NCBI RefSeq assembly: GCF_007120195.1
Contig: NZ_SKOG01000001.1
Location: forward strand, 1 to 60,480
Reading direction: 5' to 3'
Source of the DNA: Aquisalimonas sp.
GTDB lineage: Bacteria > Pseudomonadota > Gammaproteobacteria > Nitrococcales > Aquisalimonadaceae
Length of the DNA stretch: 60,480 bases
Shown: in pieces, positions 50,863 to 60,285 of the stretch
Position numbering within the stretch: the stretch's first letter is position 1
Layout of the letters: every line of letters starts with the position of its first letter
Made by a program: the position numbers and the translations under genes
Notes under the pieces: generated by a model
The model's input: the letters and a program-made list of their open reading frames with translations, nothing else
The model's database searches: none
What the model was told of the DNA's origin: nothing

Positions 50863-52977
50863 TCAGATGTGCTGCGACGATGCCACCATTGCGGAGCGGT
50901 GGCGAATCTGGGCCGCCATGTTCGATGCCTTCATGACTTCACCGAAGGTCTCGAACCCCTTGGCTTCCAGGCGGTCGATCATACGCACGAGAAGTTCCGC
51001 CGTGCCCAGGGTATCCCCGAGAGCAGAATGGCGGCCGCTGATGGTGATACCGTAGCGCTCGCAGAGCGCGTCCAGGGAGTGGTCTTCTTCGTCGCCATCG
51101 AGCATGGATGACAGCAGCAGCGTATCCAGGACCGGATTATCGAATTCCACGCCGCTTTCGTGCTGCTTAAGGCTGATGAACTGCATGTCGAAAGCGGCAT
51201 TGTGGGCCACCATCACCGCGTCGCCCACAAAGTCCTTGAACTGCCGCAGCACGAGCTGGATGGCCGGTTTGTCCTGTACCTGATCGTCGGTGATCCCATG
51301 GAATTGGACGGATTGCTCAGGGATGGGCCGACCCGGGTTGACCAACCGCTCGAACGTCTCGCCAGTGAGCACCCGGTGCTTGACGACCCGCACCCCGGCG
51401 ATGGCGATAATCTCATCGCCGCCCATGGGGTCCAGTCCGGTCATTTCGCAGTCGAAGACCACGAATGACAGATCCCGCAACGGGGTGGCGGCAAGTTCCT
51501 CGTCATCGGCGTGCCGCTGCATGAGACCGAAATCGTAGAATTCCGGGCGAGCCGGGAGCCGCTCGGGTTCCGGAAAGAACTGGGGTCGTGTGGGCGTCGG
51601 CAGGGGCAGCCGCACCACGGCCTGGTTCTCGCCGCGGCCGGCTTGGCTCCAGGGCTCGCACTCGTGGCGCTCCAGCACCTCCCGTATGCGCTGCCCGCTG
51701 GCCTCGTCGTCGCAAGGGGTGTCGAGCCAAGCCTCCAGCCCGTCCGCGGACAAAGGTTTCCCCGCCCAGCGCACCTCGAGATAGATGGCCTGATCGGCTA
51801 GCAGCGATTCGATATCGAATTCGCTTGCCTCGGTCTCCTCGTGAAGCTGCCGGATCAGACAATCCAGGGCCTGCATGAGCGAGAGGCTATCCCCGTGCAG
51901 CCACAATGGCATCCCCACGAGGTTCACCTGGACGCTCGGCAGGTCCCGCAGCCGTTCCTGGACGCAACTCACCAGATCGCTGATGAACAGGTCGGCCATT
52001 GGCCAGCGGCCCAGTAGCTGCCCACGAATCTCCTGACCGAGCTCTTCAATGCGGCGGCTGAGCGTCTCGCTCTCGTTGAGGATGACGTCGTCGAACGAGT
52101 GCCGCTCCTCGGCTGTCATGTCCGGATAGGCGTTGAGCGTCTCCGCTGCCGCCCGAATGTTACCCACCACGCCACGCAGGTCCCGGGTCAGGGCGAGGCG
52201 GATGGCATCGCCGCGGGCGAGCAGGGCGACATCCTCGGAAATGTCAATCAGGGTGATCAGGTGTCCCGTGATCGCCCGATTTTGGTCCAGAATCAATGCA
52301 ATGCGGGCATGGAGCATTTGCCGGGCGTCGGCACTGCTGCACACGAAGGGCGCGGTGAGTTCCGCGGCCTCCGAGACGCCGTCGCCGTGATGCCGTTCCA
52401 GTCGTTCCAGCGTGTGCTGGACTGGAGCCTTGGAGAGGATATTGAACAGCGGACGCCCCAGCCCGATCGCTTCCGGCAGACCCAGAATGGAGACTGCGGC
52501 GTTATTGTAGAGCAGGATCTGATGCCGCCGGTTACACACCAGCACGCCCTCGCTCAGGCTTTGCAGGATCACCTCGAGCCACGTCTTCTGTTCCTCGACC
52601 TGCGCCGTGGCGCGATCCATCGCTTGCCGGATTTCCTGGCGCGAATCCTTCAGGGCGGTGGCCAATTCGACGGTGGCATCGGGCAGACTGCCCAAGGCGT
52701 GGTAACGGGGCAGGGGCAGTGACTGGTTCGGTGAGCGGGATTCCAGCAGGGCCCGAATGCCGCGAACCAGCTTTCGTGCTGGCCGCATGATGAGCCGATC
52801 GAGCACGAACCAGGCGATGAGCACCAGCGTGGCGACACTCAGCCCGCCAAGCAAGGCACCGGCAAAGGCCGTATCGCTCTCCGGAGGCGTGACGATATGC
52901 ACGGCCACGCCTGTCACCCCGCCGGCGACCAGTGCCAAGACAACAAAAATCAGCGCGAATTGATGCTGTGCCTGCAT
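50863..52977 (-). CDS. Membrane sensor (degenerate kinase) fused to a DnaQ-like 3'-5' exonuclease
   Basis: 704 residues. Two N-terminal membrane helices (about 7-28 and 38-60), a HAMP-like/coiled segment, a PAS domain (about 132-250), a histidine-kinase-like region (250-460) and a DEDDh exonuclease (about 503-690). Exonuclease sites are intact: Asp509/Glu511 in FDCEMTGLDP, VAHNAAFDMQF, and HSALGDTLGTAE. In the kinase H-box position the residue is Arg265 (LTRDLRG) and no ATP-binding N/G boxes are clear, so kinase activity looks lost. The family commonly sits with DUF294 and SSS symporter genes, as it does here. Confidence 0.85.
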   Translation of the reverse strand: MQAQHQFALIFVVLALVAGGVTGVAVHIVTPPESDTAFAGALLGGLSVATLVLIAWFVLDRLIMRPARKLVRGIRALLESRSPNQSLPLPRYHALGSLPDATVELATALKDSRQEIRQAMDRATAQVEEQKTWLEVILQSLSEGVLVCNRRHQILLYNNAAVSILGLPEAIGLGRPLFNILSKAPVQHTLERLERHHGDGVSEAAELTAPFVCSSADARQMLHARIALILDQNRAITGHLITLIDISEDVALLARGDAIRLALTRDLRGVVGNIRAAAETLNAYPDMTAEERHSFDDVILNESETLSRRIEELGQEIRGQLLGRWPMADLFISDLVSCVQERLRDLPSVQVNLVGMPLWLHGDSLSLMQALDCLIRQLHEETEASEFDIESLLADQAIYLEVRWAGKPLSADGLEAWLDTPCDDEASGQRIREVLERHECEPWSQAGRGENQAVVRLPLPTPTRPQFFPEPERLPARPEFYDFGLMQRHADDEELAATPLRDLSFVVFDCEMTGLDPMGGDEIIAIAGVRVVKHRVLTGETFERLVNPGRPIPEQSVQFHGITDDQVQDKPAIQLVLRQFKDFVGDAVMVAHNAAFDMQFISLKQHESGVEFDNPVLDTLLLSSMLDGDEEDHSLDALCERYGITISGRHSALGDTLGTAELLVRMIDRLEAKGFETFGEVMKASNMAAQIRHRSAMVASSQHI

Positions 52978-53325
52978 TCCGGCGTGTCAGACGCGTGTCG
53001 TCGGAGGCAGGGGGACCATGTCCGGCGCATTGCCAGCGGTGGGAGCGGAACAGCGCATCGGTTGTCTCCTGCAGCTAAGCGGTGCGGATGGGGCTCTCAG
53101 GCCAACGCTCGAGTGGGTGCCGGCGTGGGCGCGAGAACACCCACCAGCCCCCGGCTCCCGGTCTCATATGGCCTAAACGTACCACAGGCCACCGAGGTTT
53201 TCATGCGCGGTCACTCAGGTGGGGCGGCGTGGCGACAAGAGGACGGGGCAGCAGCACCACTCTTGAATGGCGCTGACGCGCTGACTAGTATATAGGCGCC
53301 GTGTGGAAGCAGGTAGGAGCGGTCG
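52978..53325. other. Intergenic region between divergent genes
   Basis: 348 bases between the exonuclease-sensor gene and the 84-residue membrane gene. No credible gene. The promoter at 53263-53291 lies near the right end. Confidence 0.55.
53263..53291 (+). promoter_or_regulatory. Sigma-70-like promoter for the small membrane gene
   Basis: TTGAAT at 53263-53268 and TAGTAT at 53286-53291 with a 17-base spacer, 34 bases before the ATG at 53326. Confidence 0.45.
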
Positions 53326-53580
53326 ATGGACGCGGGGGAGGACGTGAAAAGGGTCTCGAGTGATTCGTGGCTGCGTTTGTTGATGAAAATCGGCATCCCG
53401 ATGGCCGTTATCAGCATTGTTGCGCTTTGGAGCGGTCAATTGCTCGGTATTCCGGACCTATTTATTCTCTTTTTCATCACAGGCGGACTGACGCTGGCCA
53501 TTGGTCTTGCCTACAACGTTCGTTTCGTGCTCTTGGCGATGCGTAAAGCCCGCCAGGAGCAAGAAGGCAACAAGCCGTAG
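53326..53580 (+). CDS. Small two-helix membrane protein
   Basis: 84 residues. A short polar N-terminus, two membrane helices (about 22-42 and 46-68), then a basic, Gln-rich tail. It lies on the opposite strand to all its neighbours in the transport/signalling cluster, ending five bases from the stop of the CBS/DUF294 gene. No family recognised. A promoter-like pair is placed well for it. Confidence 0.65.
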   Translation: MDAGEDVKRVSSDSWLRLLMKIGIPMAVISIVALWSGQLLGIPDLFILFFITGGLTLAIGLAYNVRFVLLAMRKARQEQEGNKP

Positions 53581-53585
53581 CCGGC

Positions 53586-55049
53586 TTAGCCCATATCCGC
53601 GCCCACAAGGTCCCGGCTCAGGCGCCTGACCATCCCCTGCACGTTTTTAAGGCTTGCCACCAGCGTCTCCCGCTCCCGCCTCGTGAGTGTCCTCGGGTCG
53701 ACGTGCTTGCTTGGAGGGCGCTCCCGCGACAGATCATCCAGTTGCCGACGCAGGATCAGCCCGGCAACGGCACCATGGGCGTGTTGCAAGGCATCCGCGT
53801 CGTCGGCGGAGAGGGCACCCGCATCCGCAAGTGCCTGCAGGCGCCCCGGGGTTGATGCGGTCTCGATGCCGTGGGCGAGCGCGTAGAAACGGGCGACCTC
53901 CACGATGGGCATGATGCCGTGGCGCTTGAGATCGATCTCCCCCGCGTGGGAGCTGTCCCCGGACTCGGTCACCAAGCGATCGAACCATCCCAATCCGACG
54001 TCTCGTGTCGATTCGTTCAGGGTGAGTGCCCGCAGGTAGGTGCGTGACCGCGCCAACTGGTGAGTCAGGTCGTGCCGCAGCTGAGCGGCCAACCCCGCTT
54101 CGCCCGCAACCCCACGGCAATCCAGCAGGATATTGCTCTGCAGGAACCCCTGCTCTGTCCGGCGACGCAGCCATCCCCGAATCTGCTCATGCCACTGGGA
54201 CAGGGTTTTCCGCCACAGCGGATTGGTGGCCATCACATGCCCCTTGCACAAGGGAATGCCGACGGTGTCCAGTGATTGCGTCAAGCGCCGGGCGAGTTCC
54301 ACGAAATAGCGATCGATGGCGCCATGCGCACTGTCCGGGTAGTCGGCGATGACGAAGCCGTTATCCTGGTCTGGATCAAGAAAGCTCTCCATGCGGCCCG
54401 CAGAACCCATTAGGATCAGTGCAAAACCCGCGGGCGGCGGCCCCCAACCGTCCTGATCCATACCGTCCATGGCCAGTGCCAGCAGGCGGGAATGGAGATC
54501 GTCGTTCAGGCGCGAGATGACCTGCTGCACGTTGCGGGCGTCCGGGTTGTCCCCAAGCAGGGCGCGTGCGATGTCCACCTGGCGGGCCCGGGCCTGCTTG
54601 AGCCCCTCCAGGGTCGCGGGCGTGGCCAAGTGTTCCAGGCGGGCCACACCCCGCGGAAGCGCGAGTTGCCGGGCCTCGTCGGCGTACAGGACACCAAGCA
54701 GTGCACCGTCGGCCGCGATCACTGGGGCGTGTCGCACGTGCCGCGCGTCCATCTCCGCCAGTGCCCGGTAAAGGGGAACCTCCCCCCTTGTGACATACGG
54801 AGAGGTTGTCATCACCCGGGCGACGGGCATATCGCCGCCCACTCGGCACGCAACATGGCGCGCGATACCCTGAAGCGTGAGCAGCCCCTGTACGTGGCCG
54901 TTCCTGTCAACGATGACCGCGCACTCTTCCCCGGTGTCGGCCAGCTGACGCACCACCGATTCGCACGGTGTACGGGCCTCGCAGCGCGTGCGTACCGGGC
55001 GCATGGCATCCTGGGTGATGCGGTTGAACAAAGCAAGATACGCGGGCAT
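53586..55049 (-). CDS. CBS-pair DUF294 nucleotidyltransferase-like protein
   Basis: 487 residues. Two CBS motifs (about 15-130), then a GlnD-like nucleotidyltransferase domain with MGSAGRMESFLDPDQDNG (GS...R.E...D.DN) and a C-terminal DUF294-type helical domain (LDCRGVAGEAGLAAQLR onward). The CBS pair may sense adenine nucleotides, and the enzyme part may transfer a nucleotide to a protein; neither has been shown here. ATG 55049 with aaggggggat upstream overlaps the stop region of the bare DUF294 gene, so they are coupled. Confidence 0.85.
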   Translation of the reverse strand: MPAYLALFNRITQDAMRPVRTRCEARTPCESVVRQLADTGEECAVIVDRNGHVQGLLTLQGIARHVACRVGGDMPVARVMTTSPYVTRGEVPLYRALAEMDARHVRHAPVIAADGALLGVLYADEARQLALPRGVARLEHLATPATLEGLKQARARQVDIARALLGDNPDARNVQQVISRLNDDLHSRLLALAMDGMDQDGWGPPPAGFALILMGSAGRMESFLDPDQDNGFVIADYPDSAHGAIDRYFVELARRLTQSLDTVGIPLCKGHVMATNPLWRKTLSQWHEQIRGWLRRRTEQGFLQSNILLDCRGVAGEAGLAAQLRHDLTHQLARSRTYLRALTLNESTRDVGLGWFDRLVTESGDSSHAGEIDLKRHGIMPIVEVARFYALAHGIETASTPGRLQALADAGALSADDADALQHAHGAVAGLILRRQLDDLSRERPPSKHVDPRTLTRRERETLVASLKNVQGMVRRLSRDLVGADMG

Positions 55050-55059
55050 GGATCCCCCC

Positions 55060-56085
55060 TTATAGCGCATGGCCCTGGCGCAGGGCACGTTGTGCGTGGC
55101 AGATGGCACCCAGAGATGATTTGAGGTGCGCGAGTTCGAGTTCCGACAACACCGCCGGATCGATGCGATTCGTTGCGGCTGTGCCACGGCGAAACGCCTC
55201 AACGATGAAACGCGCGCGCAGCCCGGTGACCGTCTCCAGTGCGAGCTGCAGATCACGCGCCTGTGCCCGCGGGATGAGGCCAGCGGCAGCGGCAGCGGTG
55301 ATGCGATCCACCGTGTTGGTCGCCACCACGCCCGCCTTAAGCGCGTAGGCCAGTGCCAGCTGAGACAATGGGAGCATTGCCTGTTGCTTGAGGTTGAAGG
55401 TGCCCCGGTCCGGGGCTCGGCGTTTCACTCGCAGGCGACGGAAGGCGCCCAGCGGCGCTTCGCCACGCAGCGCGTTCTGTTCGACGCGCGCCAGGAAGAG
55501 GCTGCTGCTGGCCGCCGCGTCCGCGGCCGCGCGGCGGATGCCGGGGAACAGTGAGGCCTCCCCATGAATGCATCGCCAGTCAAAGTAGTGCGATGCCACC
55601 ATCACCTCGCGCACGCCCGGTGTGCGAATGACGGCGGTGATGGCCTTGCGCCAGCCGGAGACGGAACGACGCCATTCGGCATGCTGCGGGCCGACGCCAC
55701 CCGGGCAGTGGCTGATACCGCACGCCGCCAGCCCGTCCGTTACATAGGTGCCCAGTGCTTGGTACCAAGCGTCGGCGCCACGGGGTTGGTCGTCGGCCAG
55801 GATGAGGGCATTATCCTGATCCGTGTGGAATGTCTGCTCGCGGCGCCCCTGAGAACCGCTGGCGAGCCAAGCGTAGGCACCAGGGGCGGGCCCCAGGTGA
55901 GCTTCGCCCAGTTCGATCAGCCGCTGGGTCAGCGCGTCGATCACGGCTGTCACGACCAACCCTTGCTGGGGACCCGCCAGTCCGACATCCACGAGCCGGC
56001 CCTGCAGGTGGGGGAGGGCGATGGCGGCCTCCGACAGCTCGTCCACCGATTCACACCGGAAAATTCGCTGGAAGAGGGGATTCAT
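55060..56085 (-). CDS. DUF294 nucleotidyltransferase-like protein without sensor domains
   Basis: 341 residues. It has the nucleotidyltransferase motif ASGSQGRREQTFHTDQDNA and the C-terminal DUF294 part (FDWRCIHGEASLFPGIRRA, then KQQAMLPLSQLALAYALKAG) but no CBS or cNMP domain before it. ATG 56085 is a weak start. A terminator (56118-56144) lies between it and the symporter gene, so it may have its own promoter. It is coupled to the CBS-type gene downstream. Confidence 0.82.
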   Translation of the reverse strand: MNPLFQRIFRCESVDELSEAAIALPHLQGRLVDVGLAGPQQGLVVTAVIDALTQRLIELGEAHLGPAPGAYAWLASGSQGRREQTFHTDQDNALILADDQPRGADAWYQALGTYVTDGLAACGISHCPGGVGPQHAEWRRSVSGWRKAITAVIRTPGVREVMVASHYFDWRCIHGEASLFPGIRRAAADAAASSSLFLARVEQNALRGEAPLGAFRRLRVKRRAPDRGTFNLKQQAMLPLSQLALAYALKAGVVATNTVDRITAAAAAGLIPRAQARDLQLALETVTGLRARFIVEAFRRGTAATNRIDPAVLSELELAHLKSSLGAICHAQRALRQGHAL

Positions 56086-56117
56086 ACGCACTGTCCAGGT
56101 CCTCACCGTGGCCGAAG

Positions 56118-56144
56118 TAAAAAAAGGCCCGCCAGTGGCGGGCC
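56118..56144 (-). terminator. Factor-independent terminator after the symporter gene
   Basis: On the minus strand ggcccgcc-act-ggcgggcc is followed by seven T, about 98 bases past the symporter stop. Confidence 0.8.
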
Positions 56145-56241
56145 CCTCGTGCGGCTTTCCCAAGGGCAGGGTGCGGTTGTGTCCGGCGGTTGACCGGTAA
56201 CACCCCCGCGACCCTGACCATCGGTCGCTGCCGTTTCCCCC

Positions 56242-58008
56242 TTAATCGGCGCGGGGTACGCGGACGCTCTCCACCAGATCCTGGATGTGCTGCGGCGGCG
56301 GTGCGGTCATCTTCGCGACCACAAAGGCGACGACGAAGTTCACCAGCGCACCGATGGCACCAAACGAACCAGTGCCGATGCCGAACAGCCAGTACGCCTC
56401 TTGGTCCGGGAGCATGTTCGTGCCCGGGATGAAGAACCAGCCCTTGTAGATGAAGATGTACAGGGCGGTGACCAAGAGACCAGCCAGCATGCCGGCAATT
56501 GCCCCGTAGTTGTTCATCTTCTTGTAGAAGATGCCCATCATCAGGGTCGGGAACAAGCTGGCCGCCGCGAAACCGAAGGCGAGTGCCACCACCTCCGCCG
56601 CAAAGCCCGGTGGATTGAGCCCCAGGTAGCCGGCGAGCAGAATTGCCGCCGCCATACTGATGCGTGCCGCCATCATCTCCCGTTTTTCGCTGATTCGAGG
56701 CATGAAGACGCCTTTCAGCAAGTCATGGGAGATCGCCGATGAGATGGCGAGCAACAGACCCGCTGCCGTTGACAGTGCAGCTGCGATACCCCCTGCGGCA
56801 ACGAGTGCGATCACCCAGTTGGGCAGGTTGGCAATGCCCGGTGTGGCGAGGACGATGATGTCACGGTCCAGGGTGACGATCTCGTTGCCTTCCCAGCCCC
56901 ATTCCTCCTGGGCCATCTGGTGGAACTCTTCGTTGTCCTCGTTGTAGTACTGGATGCGGCCGTCCTCGTTCTTATCCTCGAACCCGAGCAGACCGGTCTC
57001 CTGCCAGCGGTCCGTCCACTCCGGCAGGTCTTCTATCGCAATGTTGCCCTCCGGGTCGCCCACTTCACCCGGCTGCACCATGTCGATCATGTTCCACATG
57101 GACATGGCGCCCACCGCCGGGGCCGTGGTGTAGAGAAGGGCGATGAACAGCAGCGCCCAACCGGCGGACTTGCGGGCGTCACGGATGCGGGGGACCGTGA
57201 AGAACCGCACGATGACATGCGGTAGCCCGGCGGTGCCGATCATCAACGACAGGGTAAGCAGGAACATGTTTGTCATGCTCATGCCCGCGACCCCTGTGTA
57301 CGGATCAAACCCGAGGTCGACCAGGGTATTGTCCAAGGCCTCCAGCAGGTAGGTCTCTTCCCCGGCAAGCGTTGAGCCCAGCCCCAGCTGCGGCAGCGGG
57401 TTGCCCGTGAGTTGCAGGGCAATGAAGATCGCCGGGACGGTATAGGCGAAGATCATCACCACGTACTGGGCAATCTGGGTATAGGTGATGCCCTTCATGC
57501 CGCCGAACACGGCGTAGAGGAACACCACAACCATGCCGGATATGAGTCCGGCGGTGAGCGGCACGTTCAGCAGGTTGGAAAAGGCAATGCCGACACCGCG
57601 CATCTGTCCGATGACGTACGTGATGGACGCCACCAGTAGCGCGATCACGGCGATCACCCGCGCAGCCTTCGAGTAGAACCGGTCGCCGATGAACTCCGGC
57701 ACCGTGAACTTGCCGAACTTACGCAGATAAGGCGCCAACAACAGGGCCATGAGGACGTAGCCCCCCGTCCACCCCATGAGATAGGCACCACCCGTGTAGC
57801 CGAGGAAGGCAATCAGGCCGGCCATGGAAATAAAGCTCGCCGCCGACATCCAGTCGGCGGCCGTGGCCATGCCGTTCATGACCGGGTTGACGCCCTTGCC
57901 GGCGACGTAGAACTCGCTGGTGCTGCCTGTGCGTGCCCACACGGCAATGCCGATGTAAAGGGCAAAGGTCAGGCCCACAACGATCAGGCTGAGGATTTGT
58001 AACGTCAT
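56242..58008 (-). CDS. Sodium:solute symporter, VC_2705/ActP-like large subunit
   Basis: 588 residues with thirteen or so helices. SSS family features include STSEFYVAGKGVNPVMNGMA, ATAADWMSAASFISMAG and FGGMKGITYTQIAQY. It matches the subfamily paired with DUF4212 proteins and used for acetate or other carboxylates. A hydrophilic loop (about 315-380) contains DKNEDGRIQYYN (345-356), which fits an EF-hand calcium loop. The small subunit gene is directly upstream (12 bases), and a terminator follows. Confidence 0.9.
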   Translation of the reverse strand: MTLQILSLIVVGLTFALYIGIAVWARTGSTSEFYVAGKGVNPVMNGMATAADWMSAASFISMAGLIAFLGYTGGAYLMGWTGGYVLMALLLAPYLRKFGKFTVPEFIGDRFYSKAARVIAVIALLVASITYVIGQMRGVGIAFSNLLNVPLTAGLISGMVVVFLYAVFGGMKGITYTQIAQYVVMIFAYTVPAIFIALQLTGNPLPQLGLGSTLAGEETYLLEALDNTLVDLGFDPYTGVAGMSMTNMFLLTLSLMIGTAGLPHVIVRFFTVPRIRDARKSAGWALLFIALLYTTAPAVGAMSMWNMIDMVQPGEVGDPEGNIAIEDLPEWTDRWQETGLLGFEDKNEDGRIQYYNEDNEEFHQMAQEEWGWEGNEIVTLDRDIIVLATPGIANLPNWVIALVAAGGIAAALSTAAGLLLAISSAISHDLLKGVFMPRISEKREMMAARISMAAAILLAGYLGLNPPGFAAEVVALAFGFAAASLFPTLMMGIFYKKMNNYGAIAGMLAGLLVTALYIFIYKGWFFIPGTNMLPDQEAYWLFGIGTGSFGAIGALVNFVVAFVVAKMTAPPPQHIQDLVESVRVPRAD

Positions 58009-58020
58009 TTATCGTGCCCC

Positions 58021-58296
58021 TTACTCTTCGTCGACGTTGAACTCTATATCAAGCTTGTTCATGCGCCAGGCATAGAAAAAGATGATAATGAGAAAGACGT
58101 AAATCGAGCCCTGCTGGGCGAGCCAGAACCCCAACGGGTAGCCACCGAGGTGAAAGGCGTTGAGCGTAGGGCCGAGCACGATACTCAATAGAAATGACAC
58201 CACTGCCCAGACGGCAAGACAGCCGCCGATGATCTTCAGGTTGGCGCGCCAGTAGCGGGTTCTCTCCTCCGCCTGGGTTTCGTTGCCATTAGCCAT
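58021..58296 (-). CDS. DUF4212 small subunit of the sodium:solute symporter
   Basis: 91 residues with two membrane helices. It has RTRYWRANLKIIGGCLAVW and LGGYPLGFWLAQQGSIYVFL as family-typical segments, then a short acidic tail. It is always found next to VC_2705-type symporters and is thought to form a complex with them. ATG 58296 has aggaggag upstream. Confidence 0.9.
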   Translation of the reverse strand: MANGNETQAEERTRYWRANLKIIGGCLAVWAVVSFLLSIVLGPTLNAFHLGGYPLGFWLAQQGSIYVFLIIIFFYAWRMNKLDIEFNVDEE

Positions 58297-58350
58297 GGAC
58301 TCTCCTCCTGTAACGGAACGGTGTTGAATGGAACGACGGTTTTGCTGTGG

Positions 58351-60285
58351 TCAGAGTTGATAATCGCTTTCGATCTTGTTTTGCAATGCTCTCGCTTCTC
58401 GGAACGCCTCCTTCAGAATGCGTCGGTCGAGTTCGTTCAATTCGCTTGGGTCGATGCGGTTGCTGAGTGCCTCGCCAGCCGCACGCTGTTCTTGGTTACG
58501 CCGCATGCGCAGCATCTGTATATAATCGTACGCTTCCGCCCATGCTGCAACGTCACCCGGATCCACAACGCGGGCATCGGCCGCCATGCGGAGCCGCTCC
58601 ATGGTATTTGTAGCTGGAATCCGATGGGCGAGAGCGAGAATCCGCGCGGCATCCACAAACGGCGTGACGCCGTTGAGCTTGAGGTTCAGCGTATTGCGGT
58701 ATTCGCCGCGGGACTCTACACGAAATGAGCGGAACACGCCGAGCGGCGGGCGCAACTGCAGGGCGTTTGCCGCAAGCTGGCGACGGAAGCGACTGTTGCG
58801 TGCCGTTCGGTCCAGCAGCCAGTAGCGCATGTGCTCCGTGTCCTCGTGCGGGCCGTCAATCGTGCGGAAATCGAAAAAGATCGACGCCTGCAGGAGGTGT
58901 TTCGGTGTGCCCTGGTCGATCCACCGCGTAAAGCGCCCTTGCCACTCCTCATAGCTCAGGCAACACTCAGGGTTGCTGGCCATGATGTTGCCCTCGCACA
59001 GCGGGTAGCCGCACTGGTCCAGGGCCTCGTTCACTTGGCGAAACGCTGGAATCAGCGCCGTGCGTACAGCGTCCGCGGTGCTGCCCTCCGGCGTCTGGAA
59101 CAGCACGCCGTTGTCCTGGTCCGTCTTAAGCGTCTGTTCCTGGCGCGCTTCGCTGCCAAAGGCGATCCACGCGAACGTCACATCCGGCAGGCCCCGGGCG
59201 GATTGCATGCACAGCTCGATGACCCGCCGCGTGATCTGGTCATTGAGCAGGGTGATGATTTGCGTGATCTGCCCCACCCGCGCACCCTGGGCGATCATCT
59301 GGTCGACCAGTTGATGGATATCGCCAAGCGGCTGCGAGAGGGCCTCGAGACTCTCTGCGCGCGCAATGCTCTTGCTCAGGTTCACAAGGCCCACGCGCTG
59401 CAGAGAGAACAGGTCACGTTCTGAGACGACGCCGACCAGGCGCCCTCGATCCACCACGCACACGTGATGAATGGCGTGGTGGGCCATGATCATGGCCGCC
59501 TCGAACGCAAAGCTGGAGCGGGGTACGCAGACGGGATCCGGCGTCATGACCGCTTCCATGGGGGTGTCCAGGCTCACTCCCGGCAACGAGACCCGGGTGA
59601 GTAGATCCTTCAAGGTGAAGACCCCGATGGGGCGCGAGTGCGCATCCGTTGCCACGATGCTGCCGACATGGGCCGCTGCCATCGATTGCAGCGCATCGCG
59701 AACAGGCATATCCGCGCTGCAAGTGACCGGCGGCCTGCGCACCCGCTCTGACAGAGCAATGTTCAGCGAGGAGTCACCCCCGAGCCCGCGCAATGCATCG
59801 GCTTGAACCTCCCGCTGCATGCTATTGCGCAGTGTCGAGAGCCGGTGAGTACAAAATTCGTTGAACTCCGGGGAAATCTCCAGAAGCTGGGTAAAATCTA
59901 GCCACTCCAGCTCGAGACATTCGGTATCCTCGACGGCCTCGTGGACATGACGCACCGGGCGACGGGAGAGCAGGGCACCCACCGGGAAGCATTCACCGGG
60001 CATGAGCTCCCAGGTCTCCCCTTCTTCTTCGGTCGCGCCCTCTGCAATTCCGCCATGCACGCAGCCCCGATGGACGATGAAAAGCCGTGAAGCCGGTCCG
60101 CTGGCCGGCTCGGCAATGCGAGCGCCCTTCGGGTAATGCCGGAGTTCAAGGCGCAGGACCATCTCTTGCACGTGCCGGAGTGTCATCCTGTCGAACGGCG
60201 GATGGCGGCGCAGAAACTCCACGACGGGTGCAAGTTCACCTGCCTCGCCATTCAGCCCGGCGTTATTCTGGTCTGTCGTGTTCAC
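58351..60285 (-). CDS. cNMP-binding, CBS-pair, DUF294 nucleotidyltransferase-like protein
   Basis: 644 residues. A cyclic-nucleotide-binding-like domain (about 20-140, RLFIVHRGCVHGG, PGECFPVGALLSRRP), a CBS pair (about 180-300), a nucleotidyltransferase domain with FGSEARQEQTLKTDQDNG (about 365-390) and the DUF294 C-terminal domain (about 460-640). Start is GTG 60285. It lies 54 bases upstream of the DUF4212 gene on the same strand, so it is the first gene of the symporter operon and a candidate regulator of transport. Confidence 0.88.
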   Translation of the reverse strand: MNTTDQNNAGLNGEAGELAPVVEFLRRHPPFDRMTLRHVQEMVLRLELRHYPKGARIAEPASGPASRLFIVHRGCVHGGIAEGATEEEGETWELMPGECFPVGALLSRRPVRHVHEAVEDTECLELEWLDFTQLLEISPEFNEFCTHRLSTLRNSMQREVQADALRGLGGDSSLNIALSERVRRPPVTCSADMPVRDALQSMAAAHVGSIVATDAHSRPIGVFTLKDLLTRVSLPGVSLDTPMEAVMTPDPVCVPRSSFAFEAAMIMAHHAIHHVCVVDRGRLVGVVSERDLFSLQRVGLVNLSKSIARAESLEALSQPLGDIHQLVDQMIAQGARVGQITQIITLLNDQITRRVIELCMQSARGLPDVTFAWIAFGSEARQEQTLKTDQDNGVLFQTPEGSTADAVRTALIPAFRQVNEALDQCGYPLCEGNIMASNPECCLSYEEWQGRFTRWIDQGTPKHLLQASIFFDFRTIDGPHEDTEHMRYWLLDRTARNSRFRRQLAANALQLRPPLGVFRSFRVESRGEYRNTLNLKLNGVTPFVDAARILALAHRIPATNTMERLRMAADARVVDPGDVAAWAEAYDYIQMLRMRRNQEQRAAGEALSNRIDPSELNELDRRILKEAFREARALQNKIESDYQL

